DNA from: Pseudomonadales bacterium
GTDB taxonomy: Bacteria > Pseudomonadota > Gammaproteobacteria > Pseudomonadales > IMCC2047
Assembly: GCA_024234615.1 (NCBI GenBank)
Contig: JACKNY010000002.1
Location: 496,001-560,000 of the forward strand
Direction of reading: 5' to 3'
Length of the DNA: 64,000 nt
The translations under genes were made by a program, and so were the position numbers. The first letter of the stretch is position 1. Every line of letters starts with the position of its first letter. Of this stretch, positions 53,082-61,367 are shown in pieces. The notes beneath the pieces are model-generated. The model was given only the letters and a program-made list of their open reading frames with translations, searched no databases and was not told the DNA's origin.

Positions 53082-54851
53082 TTACTCCAACTGTTGAGCA
53101 GCTATTTTCTGCACAGGTATTTTTGAACGTCGCTCTCGTTTTTTTCGTTTTTCCATCAGTGGCGGACAGAGCCGATCATCCCAATAGTCAACCTGACACT
53201 CTAGACAATAATGACACTCAGTATCTATTATTTCTCCAGTATGCTTAATCGCGGATATTTGACATAAAGAGGCGCAGGTTTGACAAGGTCGGCCACACTC
53301 TTTGCGCCGACGGAGCCAATCAAACACGCGAAACCTGGTAGCGAAACTCAGGCCAGCACCCAAAGGACAAAGGTATTTACAGAAAAATTTACTATTAAAG
53401 GCTGAGATAAGCAGCAAGGCAACTGCGTAAAGTACAAACCACCACTCACGCTGAAACCTTAATGCCAACGTGGTTTTAAAGGGTTCGACTTCAGCGATTA
53501 CCGCCGCTGTAGAAAGGGATTCCAACGATACGCCAACCAACACAATAAGTACGATATATTTTATTGCCCACAACCTTTCATGCACCATTTTCGGAAATTC
53601 ATAGGATTTCAGCCCAATCTTTTTCCCCAGTTTATGAATCAATTCCTGCATCGCGCCAAAAGGACATAACCAACCACAATAAACGCCACGCCCCCACAAA
53701 ATAATACTCACCGCGACAAACCCCCATAGCACAAAAATCAAGGGATCAATCATCAACGTTTCCCAGGTGAACTCATTCACTAGCAACTGAATAAACGCCA
53801 ACACGTTCATAATAGACAGTTGCGCCATGCAGTAATAGCCGATAAAAAATACGGTAAATATCAGGTATACGAGTCGTATCCGCCGAAACAACCGGGTTCG
53901 CATCACCAGCCAATCCTGAAAAAACAGGATGAACACCAGCACACCTAAAGCAAACAAAATAACACTTAGCTCAAACCCTTTATCAAGCCAAACCTGCTCC
54001 AGATCAAACCAATGCTCTTCAACATAATCCTTGCCAACGCGGCCATTATTTTGTATCTGCAATGGCGGATTTTGAGCCTCATTTGAGACAGCTGTTTCAA
54101 CCTGGGAAGACGGTGCTACCGCAGTGGGCGGGTCAACAGTCTCAGTACGTAATGTTACCGCCGTCATTTCTTGTTTGGTGGCGGGAGATTCCTTTGGTAA
54201 TACCCTTTGCACTATTTGAGCTGGCACAAGGGCTTTTGTTTCGGTCGCACTACTTGGATCAGACGGCGATAACCTGCTTTCTTCTGGGACAACCAAAGGC
54301 AAACCATAAAAACTGCTAACTCTTTGTGCTGACCGCATAATTGAGCGGTTTAACACCATTGCGGTGATAGTGGCTCCGGAAATGCCGTCTATGCCAATGT
54401 ACCCTTCACGATTATATGCGCTGACTTTCACCTTATCGAAGGCAAACTGTTGCTGATATTGTTGCGTGTAATTCGCTAAATCCCTATCCGTTACACCAAT
54501 CACCAGAATAGGCTCTTCGTGAGCAAGGATGTCTATGCCAACAATTCGTGCATCCAAAGTCAACCCAATCAGCACAGCAACAGGCTTTCCCGAATAAGCG
54601 GGTATGGGGGCTATCTCATTGCTAAGAAAAAGGTACCCGACGAGCTGGCCATTAGAAAAAGCCGGACGTGCCCATATTTCCTTGTCAATATCGCCAATCT
54701 GAGTGATACCACTAAACACCTGCTGCGCTTGTTTCAGCGAAACATCATATATCCCTATTGCCTGCGCGGACAAAGACAACAATGCGTAGATCAACAGCAT
54801 TAACAATTGATAGAAAAATCTAACCCTATAGACACAAGATTGCAATTGCAT
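53082..54851 (-). CDS. NosR/NirI-type membrane flavin/iron-sulfur regulator-reductase
   Basis: 589 residues. Periplasmic FMN-binding domain (about 30-200) with the flavinylation motif SGATITA, a Pro/Ser-rich linker, then about six helices carrying CGWLCPFGAM and CKYLCPLGAG. Two [4Fe-4S] motifs follow (CGRPCQTCASLC; CHYCLECQ with a later CP). NosR and NirI supply electrons and regulatory input to N2O and nitrite reductases. It is 230 bp upstream of nirS on the same strand, which favours NirI. A perfect FNR/DNR box serves it. Confidence 0.9.
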   Translation of the reverse strand: MQLQSCVYRVRFFYQLLMLLIYALLSLSAQAIGIYDVSLKQAQQVFSGITQIGDIDKEIWARPAFSNGQLVGYLFLSNEIAPIPAYSGKPVAVLIGLTLDARIVGIDILAHEEPILVIGVTDRDLANYTQQYQQQFAFDKVKVSAYNREGYIGIDGISGATITAMVLNRSIMRSAQRVSSFYGLPLVVPEESRLSPSDPSSATETKALVPAQIVQRVLPKESPATKQEMTAVTLRTETVDPPTAVAPSSQVETAVSNEAQNPPLQIQNNGRVGKDYVEEHWFDLEQVWLDKGFELSVILFALGVLVFILFFQDWLVMRTRLFRRIRLVYLIFTVFFIGYYCMAQLSIMNVLAFIQLLVNEFTWETLMIDPLIFVLWGFVAVSIILWGRGVYCGWLCPFGAMQELIHKLGKKIGLKSYEFPKMVHERLWAIKYIVLIVLVGVSLESLSTAAVIAEVEPFKTTLALRFQREWWFVLYAVALLLISAFNSKFFCKYLCPLGAGLSFATRFRVFDWLRRRKECGRPCQTCASLCQISAIKHTGEIIDTECHYCLECQVDYWDDRLCPPLMEKRKKRERRSKIPVQKIAAQQLE

Positions 54852-54890
54852 TTAGTTAAGATAAACTCCGCCAGGAAACGAACAAGCTGA

Positions 54891-54931
54891 ATTATAGGCT
54901 AGGTGATCAAAACAAGCTTGATACGTATCAA
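54891..54931 (-). promoter_or_regulatory. Class II FNR/DNR promoter of the NosR/NirI gene
   Basis: Perfect palindromic box TTGATACGTATCAA (54918-54931), 21 nt, then TATAAT (54896-54891 on the minus strand). This places the box centre near -41, the class II geometry. The symmetric box may also serve the divergent heme A synthase (start 54974), where a TAAAAT lies at a less ideal distance. Confidence 0.88.
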
Positions 54932-54973
54932 ACAACCTGTTTAATTAAAATACAAGACCTCGCAGCCAGAATA

Positions 54974-55987
54974 ATGACAACAAAAATATCTTCTACTACT
55001 TCAACGCAACCTGCTAGCGGTTTGTTTACTTCGCTCATTTTTATTTCTCTACTTCTCACCCTCTGCACGCTTGTTCTCAGTGCCTACATTCGACTTGCGC
55101 AGTCTGGCTTAGATTGTACGCCCTGGCCGAGTTGCTATGGCCAAATTGGCATAGCAACAGAACAGCAAGGTATTGCTGTGCTCACGCAAGCAGGTGCAGA
55201 AATGTCGCATAAAGGAGCGCGCGTCGCCCACCGTATTATTGCCAGCACACTGGGAATCACAGTCAGCCTAATATTTTTACTCAGTATTAAGCAGAGAATG
55301 CGAGGCCAGCCCGGCCTGTTGGCGGCGACAGTACTGATGGCTACAACACTCTTTCTCGCCATTCTTGGTTCTTACACACCATCTCGAACGATCCCTTGGG
55401 TAACCCTAGGCAACCTCGGCGGCGGCATGCTAATGGCGGCATTATTATGGTGGCTCGGACAAAGATCCGTTGCTGTCCATCGTACACCAACCGCTAAAGC
55501 GATTAGCAAAGGTTGGGCAATCATTGCGCTGCTTCTGATTAGTTTGCAAATTCTATCCGGTGCCTGGGTCAGCGCAAATTTTGCAGCCACCGCTTGCTCA
55601 TCCAGTTTGATTTGCGAAGGCTTTAGTCTCTCCAGTACGGATTTACTGAATAGCTTTTCTCTTGTTCGCGAACTCACGCTCAGCCCTCAGGGAAGCATTC
55701 TATTGCCCGAACAATTGGCGCAGGCTATCAACCTATCGCACCGTTTGCTGGCTTTGTTGTGTTTTATTTATCTGAGCTTCTTCGTGATCCGCTTGTTTGG
55801 CGCAAGCCAGCCCTTATCGGCAACCGCTAAAGGTATTGTGCTATTTTTATCACTACAACTACTTTTGGGTGTGGTCTCGGTGTATTACCAACTACCCTTG
55901 CTTTTAGTCACCCTACACAATCTGCTCGCCGCCTTGCTTTTACTCTGTCTGGTTAATGCATTGCATCACCTTGGTGCGCAAGAATAG
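54974..55987 (+). CDS. ctaA: Heme A synthase-like protein (CtaA/COX15), copy 1
   Basis: 337 residues, about eight helices. RLAQSGLDCTPWPSCYGQ and the His-bearing helices (SHKGARVAHRIIAS; NLSHRLLALL; LHNLLAALL) match COX15/CtaA, which oxidises heme O to heme A for aa3-type oxidases. It is convergent with a second, dissimilar copy 8 bp away. Its position opposite a perfect DNR box suggests anaerobic expression, with a possible role in NO- or oxygen-reducing heme-copper proteins nearby. Confidence 0.85.
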   Translation: MTTKISSTTSTQPASGLFTSLIFISLLLTLCTLVLSAYIRLAQSGLDCTPWPSCYGQIGIATEQQGIAVLTQAGAEMSHKGARVAHRIIASTLGITVSLIFLLSIKQRMRGQPGLLAATVLMATTLFLAILGSYTPSRTIPWVTLGNLGGGMLMAALLWWLGQRSVAVHRTPTAKAISKGWAIIALLLISLQILSGAWVSANFAATACSSSLICEGFSLSSTDLLNSFSLVRELTLSPQGSILLPEQLAQAINLSHRLLALLCFIYLSFFVIRLFGASQPLSATAKGIVLFLSLQLLLGVVSVYYQLPLLLVTLHNLLAALLLLCLVNALHHLGAQE

Positions 55988-55995
55988 ACAGTCAA

Positions 55996-57048
55996 TCAAC
56001 CAAGGATTGTTGCGTTGCGACGAAATCGATAATTAACTGTTACCGCCGCCAGCAGCACTAAACAACCCACGGCCTGATGTATTGACGCCGCTGCGATCGG
56101 TACTACTTGTAACAACACGTAAACCCCCAAACTATACTGCACGATTAACGCCAGCAGTAACAGATGCAGACTATTTTTTTGCTTTTGACTTAAAGGCTTA
56201 CGTATTGTATTACTCCACAACCACAACACAAATAACAGCAAGAGTGTACCCAAAAAACGATGCATAAATTGCACACCCGCATTACTTTCGAGAAAATTTA
56301 GCCAGACGGGTGATAAGGCAGTAACCGCCTCCGGCATCCACTCGCCATTCATGGTCGGAAAAGTATTGTACCCCCAGCCCGCTCGCAATCCAGCGGTAAA
56401 GGCACCATAAATAATCTGCATACACGCTAGTGCGGTAGTTGCAAGCGCAAGCAGACGAATACCTGGCCACTCCTTGCCGCCCTGAACACTAGGCGTTGAC
56501 TGATTTCTTAGGTCGAGCACGATCCAATATAAGTAGGCTAAGAGAAACAACGCCAAACTTAGATGCGCGGCCAAACGATAATGGCTAACCCGTGGCATAT
56601 CGACGAGACCGCTCATCACCATATACCAACCCATCAAGCCTTGCAGACCACCAATCACAAAGGCACCTCCCAATTTGCCTAGCAGTGGTTTATCCAATTT
56701 TTTGCGCACCCAGAAAATCACGAAGGGTATAAAAAATACCAGACCTATAGTGCGGCCTAACAGACGATGAAAGTATTCCCAATAAAATATTCCTTTAAAT
56801 TCATGGAGGCTCATACCCTGGTTGTGATGCATGTATTCAGGGTATTGCTTATACAGATTAAAGGTGTGCAACCATTCGGCTTCAGAAAGTGGTGGAATAG
56901 TGCCGATAATCGGTTGCCATTCGACTATGGATAATCCGGAATGAGTCAGACGTGTGACCCCACCGACGATGACCATTGCAAAAATAAAGGCGCAAACAAC
57001 CAACAACCAAATAATCACGCCGCGATAGGAAGATGAGGTATCAGTCAT
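55996..57048 (-). CDS. ctaA: Heme A synthase (CtaA/COX15), copy 2
   Basis: 350 residues, eight helices. GGVTRLTHSGLSIVEWQPI, FKGIFYWEYFHRLLGRTIG, and FMHRFLGTLLLL carry the heme-ligand His residues, typical of the alphaproteobacterial/mitochondrial branch of COX15. It converts heme O to heme A. Not closely similar to copy 1, so unlikely to be a recent duplicate. It is 24 nt after the TlpA-type gene, in the same transcription direction. Confidence 0.92.
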   Translation of the reverse strand: MTDTSSSYRGVIIWLLVVCAFIFAMVIVGGVTRLTHSGLSIVEWQPIIGTIPPLSEAEWLHTFNLYKQYPEYMHHNQGMSLHEFKGIFYWEYFHRLLGRTIGLVFFIPFVIFWVRKKLDKPLLGKLGGAFVIGGLQGLMGWYMVMSGLVDMPRVSHYRLAAHLSLALFLLAYLYWIVLDLRNQSTPSVQGGKEWPGIRLLALATTALACMQIIYGAFTAGLRAGWGYNTFPTMNGEWMPEAVTALSPVWLNFLESNAGVQFMHRFLGTLLLLFVLWLWSNTIRKPLSQKQKNSLHLLLLALIVQYSLGVYVLLQVVPIAAASIHQAVGCLVLLAAVTVNYRFRRNATILG

Positions 57049-57072
57049 AAATTTTATCTTGTGTCTTATATA

Positions 57073-57594
57073 TCAGAAGTTGTGTGGTTCATTAATTAAC
57101 TGTATCACGTGCTCTGTGATCACCTGCTGGTCAGCCTCTTTAAAGCCCATATGGGAATAACGTATCTGCCCACTACGATCGATAATAAAATGGGTCGGCA
57201 TACCTTCCACCTGATACAGAGCTAAGACTTGCCCCTCGGCATCACTGGCGACCTGGAAGGGCACCTCAAATGGCTCGATAAACTCCATACTCGCGGGCAA
57301 ATCCTGATCCTCACTTAGCGCCAACACCTCAAAACCCTGAGCCGCATACTGATTTCGTAGCGCCACCAGAAAAGGCATTTCTTGTCGACAGGGACCACAC
57401 CAAGAAGCCCAAAATGTCAGATATACAACTTTGCCACGCAACGCTGAAAGCGTATATCGCTGATTATCCAGCAACCCCGGCAGTTCGAAATCAGGCGCAC
57501 CATCCAACGCAAATCGGCTATCCGAACAGGCTGGCAGCCACAACAAAGCCAATAACCCAAGCCAAAAAACCAATCGACGCCTAATGATTAACAT
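57073..57594 (-). CDS. TlpA-family thiol-disulfide lipoprotein
   Basis: About 173 residues from the ATG at 57594 (MLIIRRRLVF); a TTG at 57615 is possible. Lipobox LPAC at residues 20-23, thioredoxin fold with active site WCGPC (C66, C69), then FIDRSGQIRYSHMGF. Reduces periplasmic disulfides, for example for cytochrome or copper-centre maturation. Upstream of heme A synthase copy 2 in one unit, which fits a maturation role for a heme-copper enzyme. Confidence 0.88.
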   Translation of the reverse strand: MLIIRRRLVFWLGLLALLWLPACSDSRFALDGAPDFELPGLLDNQRYTLSALRGKVVYLTFWASWCGPCRQEMPFLVALRNQYAAQGFEVLALSEDQDLPASMEFIEPFEVPFQVASDAEGQVLALYQVEGMPTHFIIDRSGQIRYSHMGFKEADQQVITEHVIQLINEPHNF

Positions 57595-57666
57595 TGATCT
57601 AAAACAACTGCCCAAATGATCAAGGGAGGGTATAATTCATCCATTAATAACTCTGAGGTGCCTTTA

Positions 57667-57849
57667 GTGGAAATTATTTTATATACCGTCGTTGGAATTG
57701 CGCTTTATTTCTTTTCTGACTTTATCCTGGTACAAGCAGAGTTCTGGCGCGGCAAACCATTCGAGAATAGAAACATCATTTTTTTTGTCATCATCAGCGT
57801 ACTTGCCATTAGTTCATTTCAATTGATCAACTACTTAATTGCACGTTAA
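57667..57849 (+). CDS. Small membrane protein, hypothetical
   Basis: About 60 residues from a GTG at 57667 (MEIILYTVVGIALY), with GAGG 8 nt upstream; the ATG at 57616 gives a longer, unlikely N-terminus. Two hydrophobic helices (about 3-20 and 35-57) separated by a charged loop (AEFWRGKPFENRN). Similar short proteins occur near respiratory genes in gammaproteobacteria; function unknown. Overlaps the convergent heme-copper gene by 4 nt. Confidence 0.6.
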   Translation: MEIILYTVVGIALYFFSDFILVQAEFWRGKPFENRNIIFFVIISVLAISSFQLINYLIAR

Positions 57850-59231
57850 CCGGTCGCTTGCATTACTGGGCTTTTACCGCGTTTTTGCAATAACGCCCGT
57901 AACACGACGATAATAAACAGTACACCACCAATGGATGAAATCAACCCACCCATCCCCATAAACCCCATTCCCACAACACGCTCGATACTGTCCAGCTCCT
58001 GTGCTGCTCCAGCCACTTTACGTTGAACACCATAACCACCTGACCAAACCAAACCCATAATATGCATCAACTGCCCGCCGCCATAGGTCCAAGGCTGCCA
58101 TTTTGCCAGCTTCATATTTCTTAACGGATAACCTAATTTCGGCAACAATCCATAGGTTAACCCCATCAGCGAGAGTGATACGCCAACAATGCTGCCGTGG
58201 TAATGTGCCGGAATCACGACATTACTACCCTGAATCATAAACCCGATAATGCCGCCAATACCGAATAACAATAACGAGCAAATGAGCGCATAACGTGCCA
58301 ATTTTTCTTCGTCAGAGACAGATTTATGCGTCAGCAACCCCATTAAAATGGCCGCACCCAAGGGCAGTGTCGCTAGGCTACCGCCATAACTCATTAGCCA
58401 AGTAAAGAGTACAATATTTTCCGCCGTAGTGACCGGATAAGCCAACTGTATCAGCGGCGCTAAAAACACACAAAACAAGCCCACAAAGAGAATTAGCAAT
58501 ACTACCCGGGGGCTGATAGGAAGACGTATACCAGCAGCGGTAGTCAGCCATAACCAGGCAACCAACATGAGTAACGTATAGGTAAATTGAAGAACGTGCC
58601 CACCCCCCCAGAACAGCCGTTCATAAAAGGATTGACCCGCCAAATAGGCTGGCAGCTCAAAATAGGTCCAAATAAAAATTCCCAAGGCTACCACGGCAGA
58701 TATGGCCGCTGCATTCAAACCGAAACGTAACGAGGCCTCACCTGTCATCCACAGACCAACAGGCGGACAAGCGCTCATACAATGCACCACCAACAGAGTA
58801 AATCCAAGTGCAAAGGTCAGCAACCCAGTGAAAAATACTGGATCACGTAACACGGGTATGTAGTTGCTCATGAGAGCATTGCCAGCCCCAGTAAAGGGCG
58901 ATACCACCATAATTATAGTGCCCAAAACGGCTAAACCAAAGGCAGCCCAAGCTATCCTCATCAAACGCGGCTTAGAGTTCAAACTCCATAACACCCCGGC
59001 AAAAGCCAGACTCCAGACTAAAACCGACAGATCGACATGCACTACTAGCGCGGTATGAAAAAAATCAACCCAGGGAAAGACATCCTGAATATAGGGTGTA
59101 CGTGACAACACTAACAACAGAGAAAATATACCCGCACCGAATAACGCGAGCACACACAACCATAACCAGGAAACTGACAACCGCCGTCGATCATCATCTG
59201 GAATTGTGAGTGTAAAACCCAATTCTTGCAT
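57846..59231 (-). CDS. Heme-copper oxidase-like subunit I, non-canonical
   Basis: 461 residues, about twelve helices. Conserved heme-ligand His are visible at helix II (H59/H65, VVHVDLS), helix VI (H212, GGGHVLQF) and helix X (H343/H345, PAHYHG). The helix VII His pair of classical oxidases is not found, and residue H212+4 is Phe, not Tyr. It closes the four-gene SCO operon and is 68 nt after the small anchored protein. It may be a NO- or electron-transfer variant rather than an oxygen reductase; I cannot assign a named subfamily with certainty. Confidence 0.82.
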   Translation of the reverse strand: MQELGFTLTIPDDDRRRLSVSWLWLCVLALFGAGIFSLLLVLSRTPYIQDVFPWVDFFHTALVVHVDLSVLVWSLAFAGVLWSLNSKPRLMRIAWAAFGLAVLGTIIMVVSPFTGAGNALMSNYIPVLRDPVFFTGLLTFALGFTLLVVHCMSACPPVGLWMTGEASLRFGLNAAAISAVVALGIFIWTYFELPAYLAGQSFYERLFWGGGHVLQFTYTLLMLVAWLWLTTAAGIRLPISPRVVLLILFVGLFCVFLAPLIQLAYPVTTAENIVLFTWLMSYGGSLATLPLGAAILMGLLTHKSVSDEEKLARYALICSLLLFGIGGIIGFMIQGSNVVIPAHYHGSIVGVSLSLMGLTYGLLPKLGYPLRNMKLAKWQPWTYGGGQLMHIMGLVWSGGYGVQRKVAGAAQELDSIERVVGMGFMGMGGLISSIGGVLFIIVVLRALLQKRGKSPVMQATG

Positions 59232-59299
59232 AACTGACTACTCTATTATTATGGTCTCGGCCCGGCATCATTCCCTCTCCTCCGGTAGTGCCAGCCTAA

Positions 59300-59794
59300 T
59301 TATTTAAAAATAAACCCGTCTTTAAAATCAATAACCAATACCTGCCGCGGTTTGACTTCGATGTGCTTCTCTAACCGATACCCTTGATCCGGATTATTAG
59401 CGTCATCCCTCAACAAAGCTTTGATAAAATGGTTACCTGCGGGAATATCAAAACGGGCATAAAAAGTCGAGACTCCATCTTTTTGTAGGCCAGAAGGTCT
59501 GGCGCTCTCTTCGAATAAAACCTCATCATTTAATTCGATACGCAATCGTACCGGTGACCTTTCTCTTGGGCACTGTTGTGGTACTTTCATGTTCGGCGAA
59601 AGATTTTTTATTTCCGCCACACTTAAGTCGCGACACTGACCCAGTATTTTACCGGGATGGCGAATACTTACTTTAACCATCGCATCCTCCGGCTGAGTGT
59701 GATTCCACTCCGGCGATGAAGACAGATAGGCGATAAAGAACATAAAAAAACCGTAGGCTACTATCTGTGCGATATACTGGGGCAACTTATTCAT
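59300..59794 (-). CDS. Small anchored periplasmic protein of the SCO operon
   Basis: 164 residues: one N-terminal helix (about 7-27), then a beta-rich soluble domain with two Cys (GQCRDLSV, QQCPRERS) and a conserved-looking C-terminus (RQVLVIDFKDGFIF). Start overlaps the preceding cytochrome b stop by 8 nt. No family recognised; FixH-like topology in a respiratory operon suggests an assembly or accessory role (inference). Confidence 0.72.
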   Translation of the reverse strand: MNKLPQYIAQIVAYGFFMFFIAYLSSSPEWNHTQPEDAMVKVSIRHPGKILGQCRDLSVAEIKNLSPNMKVPQQCPRERSPVRLRIELNDEVLFEESARPSGLQKDGVSTFYARFDIPAGNHFIKALLRDDANNPDQGYRLEKHIEVKPRQVLVIDFKDGFIFK

Positions 59795-61358
59795 TGATGC
59801 CTCCTTCTACAAATCTTTTATCATCGACGTGCCCAGATTGCTCTAGCGTCTGGATATAATCATCAAGATTTTTCTCCAGTTGCTTAGCACCCTGCTCTCC
59901 CGCCCATATCACCGATAGATCACGTTTTGCACCCGATGTTCGTAGATGCGGAAAGCGCTGGGCGGCAAACCTTTGCTCCAACCAAGTGTTCCCCAAACGA
60001 TAATGACAATCTTCTTCACAGCAGCCAGTGACCATCACCCCATCGGCCAGCTTATTTCTAAATATGTAATCCACAAAAGAAGGTGGTAATTGGCCAACAC
60101 ATGGCAAACTGATGGTAGCCACATTATCCCGTTGCAACGATTGAGTCGGAGCACCGCATTCACAGGCATAAACAATAACTTTTGGTTTATCGCCCTTCAG
60201 CTGTTTCGCCTTAGCATCAGTTTGCGCCAGCATTTCTTTGACGGGAAGTTCAGGCATATCGATACCCGTAATTAGCTCATCGACACTTCTAAAAGGGGTG
60301 GACGAAGGACATGCACCAGCACAAATTCCGCAGCCTATACACAGATCTGGATTTACCACCGACTGCTTATGACCTTTTTTAAAATCATGCTCTTTCATCG
60401 TCACGGCGCCATAAGGACAGTCGGCAAAACACCAGCTACAGCCATTACAGTTAGCCGGATCGACTACCGCAATTGCCTTACGTTTATGCGATGACAACCA
60501 AGGTAAGATGGTCATTAGGCCAGAAATTGCGACCAACAATCCCCATACCCAGCCAGGCCCCCACAATTCGATCAATGGAAAAACGTTAAGATAAAACCAG
60601 TCAAGTCCAACATTAGCAACCGTCTCGTCCAAATTAGCTGGCGCCTGACTTGCCGCTGGATTAACTAAAGAAAGCATGACTAGCGCAACACTAACACCGA
60701 TCGCCAGTTGTTTTGGCGGATTGGTTTTAGCGTAACTGATACGTTGAATATGAATAAACATACCGAGTAGCAGCGCTAGTGGAAAGCCAATATGCAGGAA
60801 CGCCAACAGAGAAAACAGTCGATCACTCATGGCTTCTGCGTTTAAGAAATTACGCGCCATCGGATCCACCATAATCGGCAGCCAATCCAATAATTCAGAG
60901 CTTAGAATGGCAATATATTGCGCTAACTGATCCCATACCAGCCAATAGCCACCAATTGCAGATAAAAAAAGCAACCACAATAATGGCACACCGGATACCC
61001 AAGAAAAAATTCGTACGCCCTGATAACGCCCCTTCACGAACTCACGCAACAGGTGCAACGTTACCGCCACCACCATCGCTGCCGAAGAATATCGATGTAA
61101 GCTGCGCATGATACCGCCCAGATACCATTGCTCATTCATCAGGTACTCAATCGACTCATAGGCATGCGCTACGCTCGTTTCGAAAAACACGTAGAGGTAG
61201 AGCCCGGTACCAGCAGCAATCCAAAAAAAGAAAAAGGATAAGGCACCCAAATGAAAAAACGGATTATTTTGATCCGTGAAAATTTTGGAAAAAAGTAACT
61301 CAATCGGATTGAGTACTACTTTCCCCGCTTTTTGCAAGTAAACTACAGGGGATTTCAT
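59787..61358 (-). CDS. Cytochrome b / two-cluster ferredoxin / FrhD-like fusion protein
   Basis: 523 residues, three parts. Cytochrome b-type membrane domain (about 30-290) with heme-ligand His H88, H102, H189, H203. Two [4Fe-4S] motifs, CNGCSWCFADCP (304-315) and CIGCGICAGACP (340-351). A C-terminal domain like the MvhD/FrhD iron-sulfur subunit (about 385-505; ACECG, CVGQLPP, GVMVTGCCEEDCHYRLGN). Together this looks like an electron-transfer module bridging the quinone pool to cytoplasmic Fe-S donors. It is second in the SCO operon, 9 nt after SCO. Confidence 0.88.
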   Translation of the reverse strand: MKSPVVYLQKAGKVVLNPIELLFSKIFTDQNNPFFHLGALSFFFFWIAAGTGLYLYVFFETSVAHAYESIEYLMNEQWYLGGIMRSLHRYSSAAMVVAVTLHLLREFVKGRYQGVRIFSWVSGVPLLWLLFLSAIGGYWLVWDQLAQYIAILSSELLDWLPIMVDPMARNFLNAEAMSDRLFSLLAFLHIGFPLALLLGMFIHIQRISYAKTNPPKQLAIGVSVALVMLSLVNPAASQAPANLDETVANVGLDWFYLNVFPLIELWGPGWVWGLLVAISGLMTILPWLSSHKRKAIAVVDPANCNGCSWCFADCPYGAVTMKEHDFKKGHKQSVVNPDLCIGCGICAGACPSSTPFRSVDELITGIDMPELPVKEMLAQTDAKAKQLKGDKPKVIVYACECGAPTQSLQRDNVATISLPCVGQLPPSFVDYIFRNKLADGVMVTGCCEEDCHYRLGNTWLEQRFAAQRFPHLRTSGAKRDLSVIWAGEQGAKQLEKNLDDYIQTLEQSGHVDDKRFVEGGINE

Positions 61359-61367
61359 CTATATTTC

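Noticed and set aside
53082..54851. Calling this gene nosR outright
   Set aside because: No nosZ or other nos genes are in view and nirS is next door, so NirI is at least as likely.
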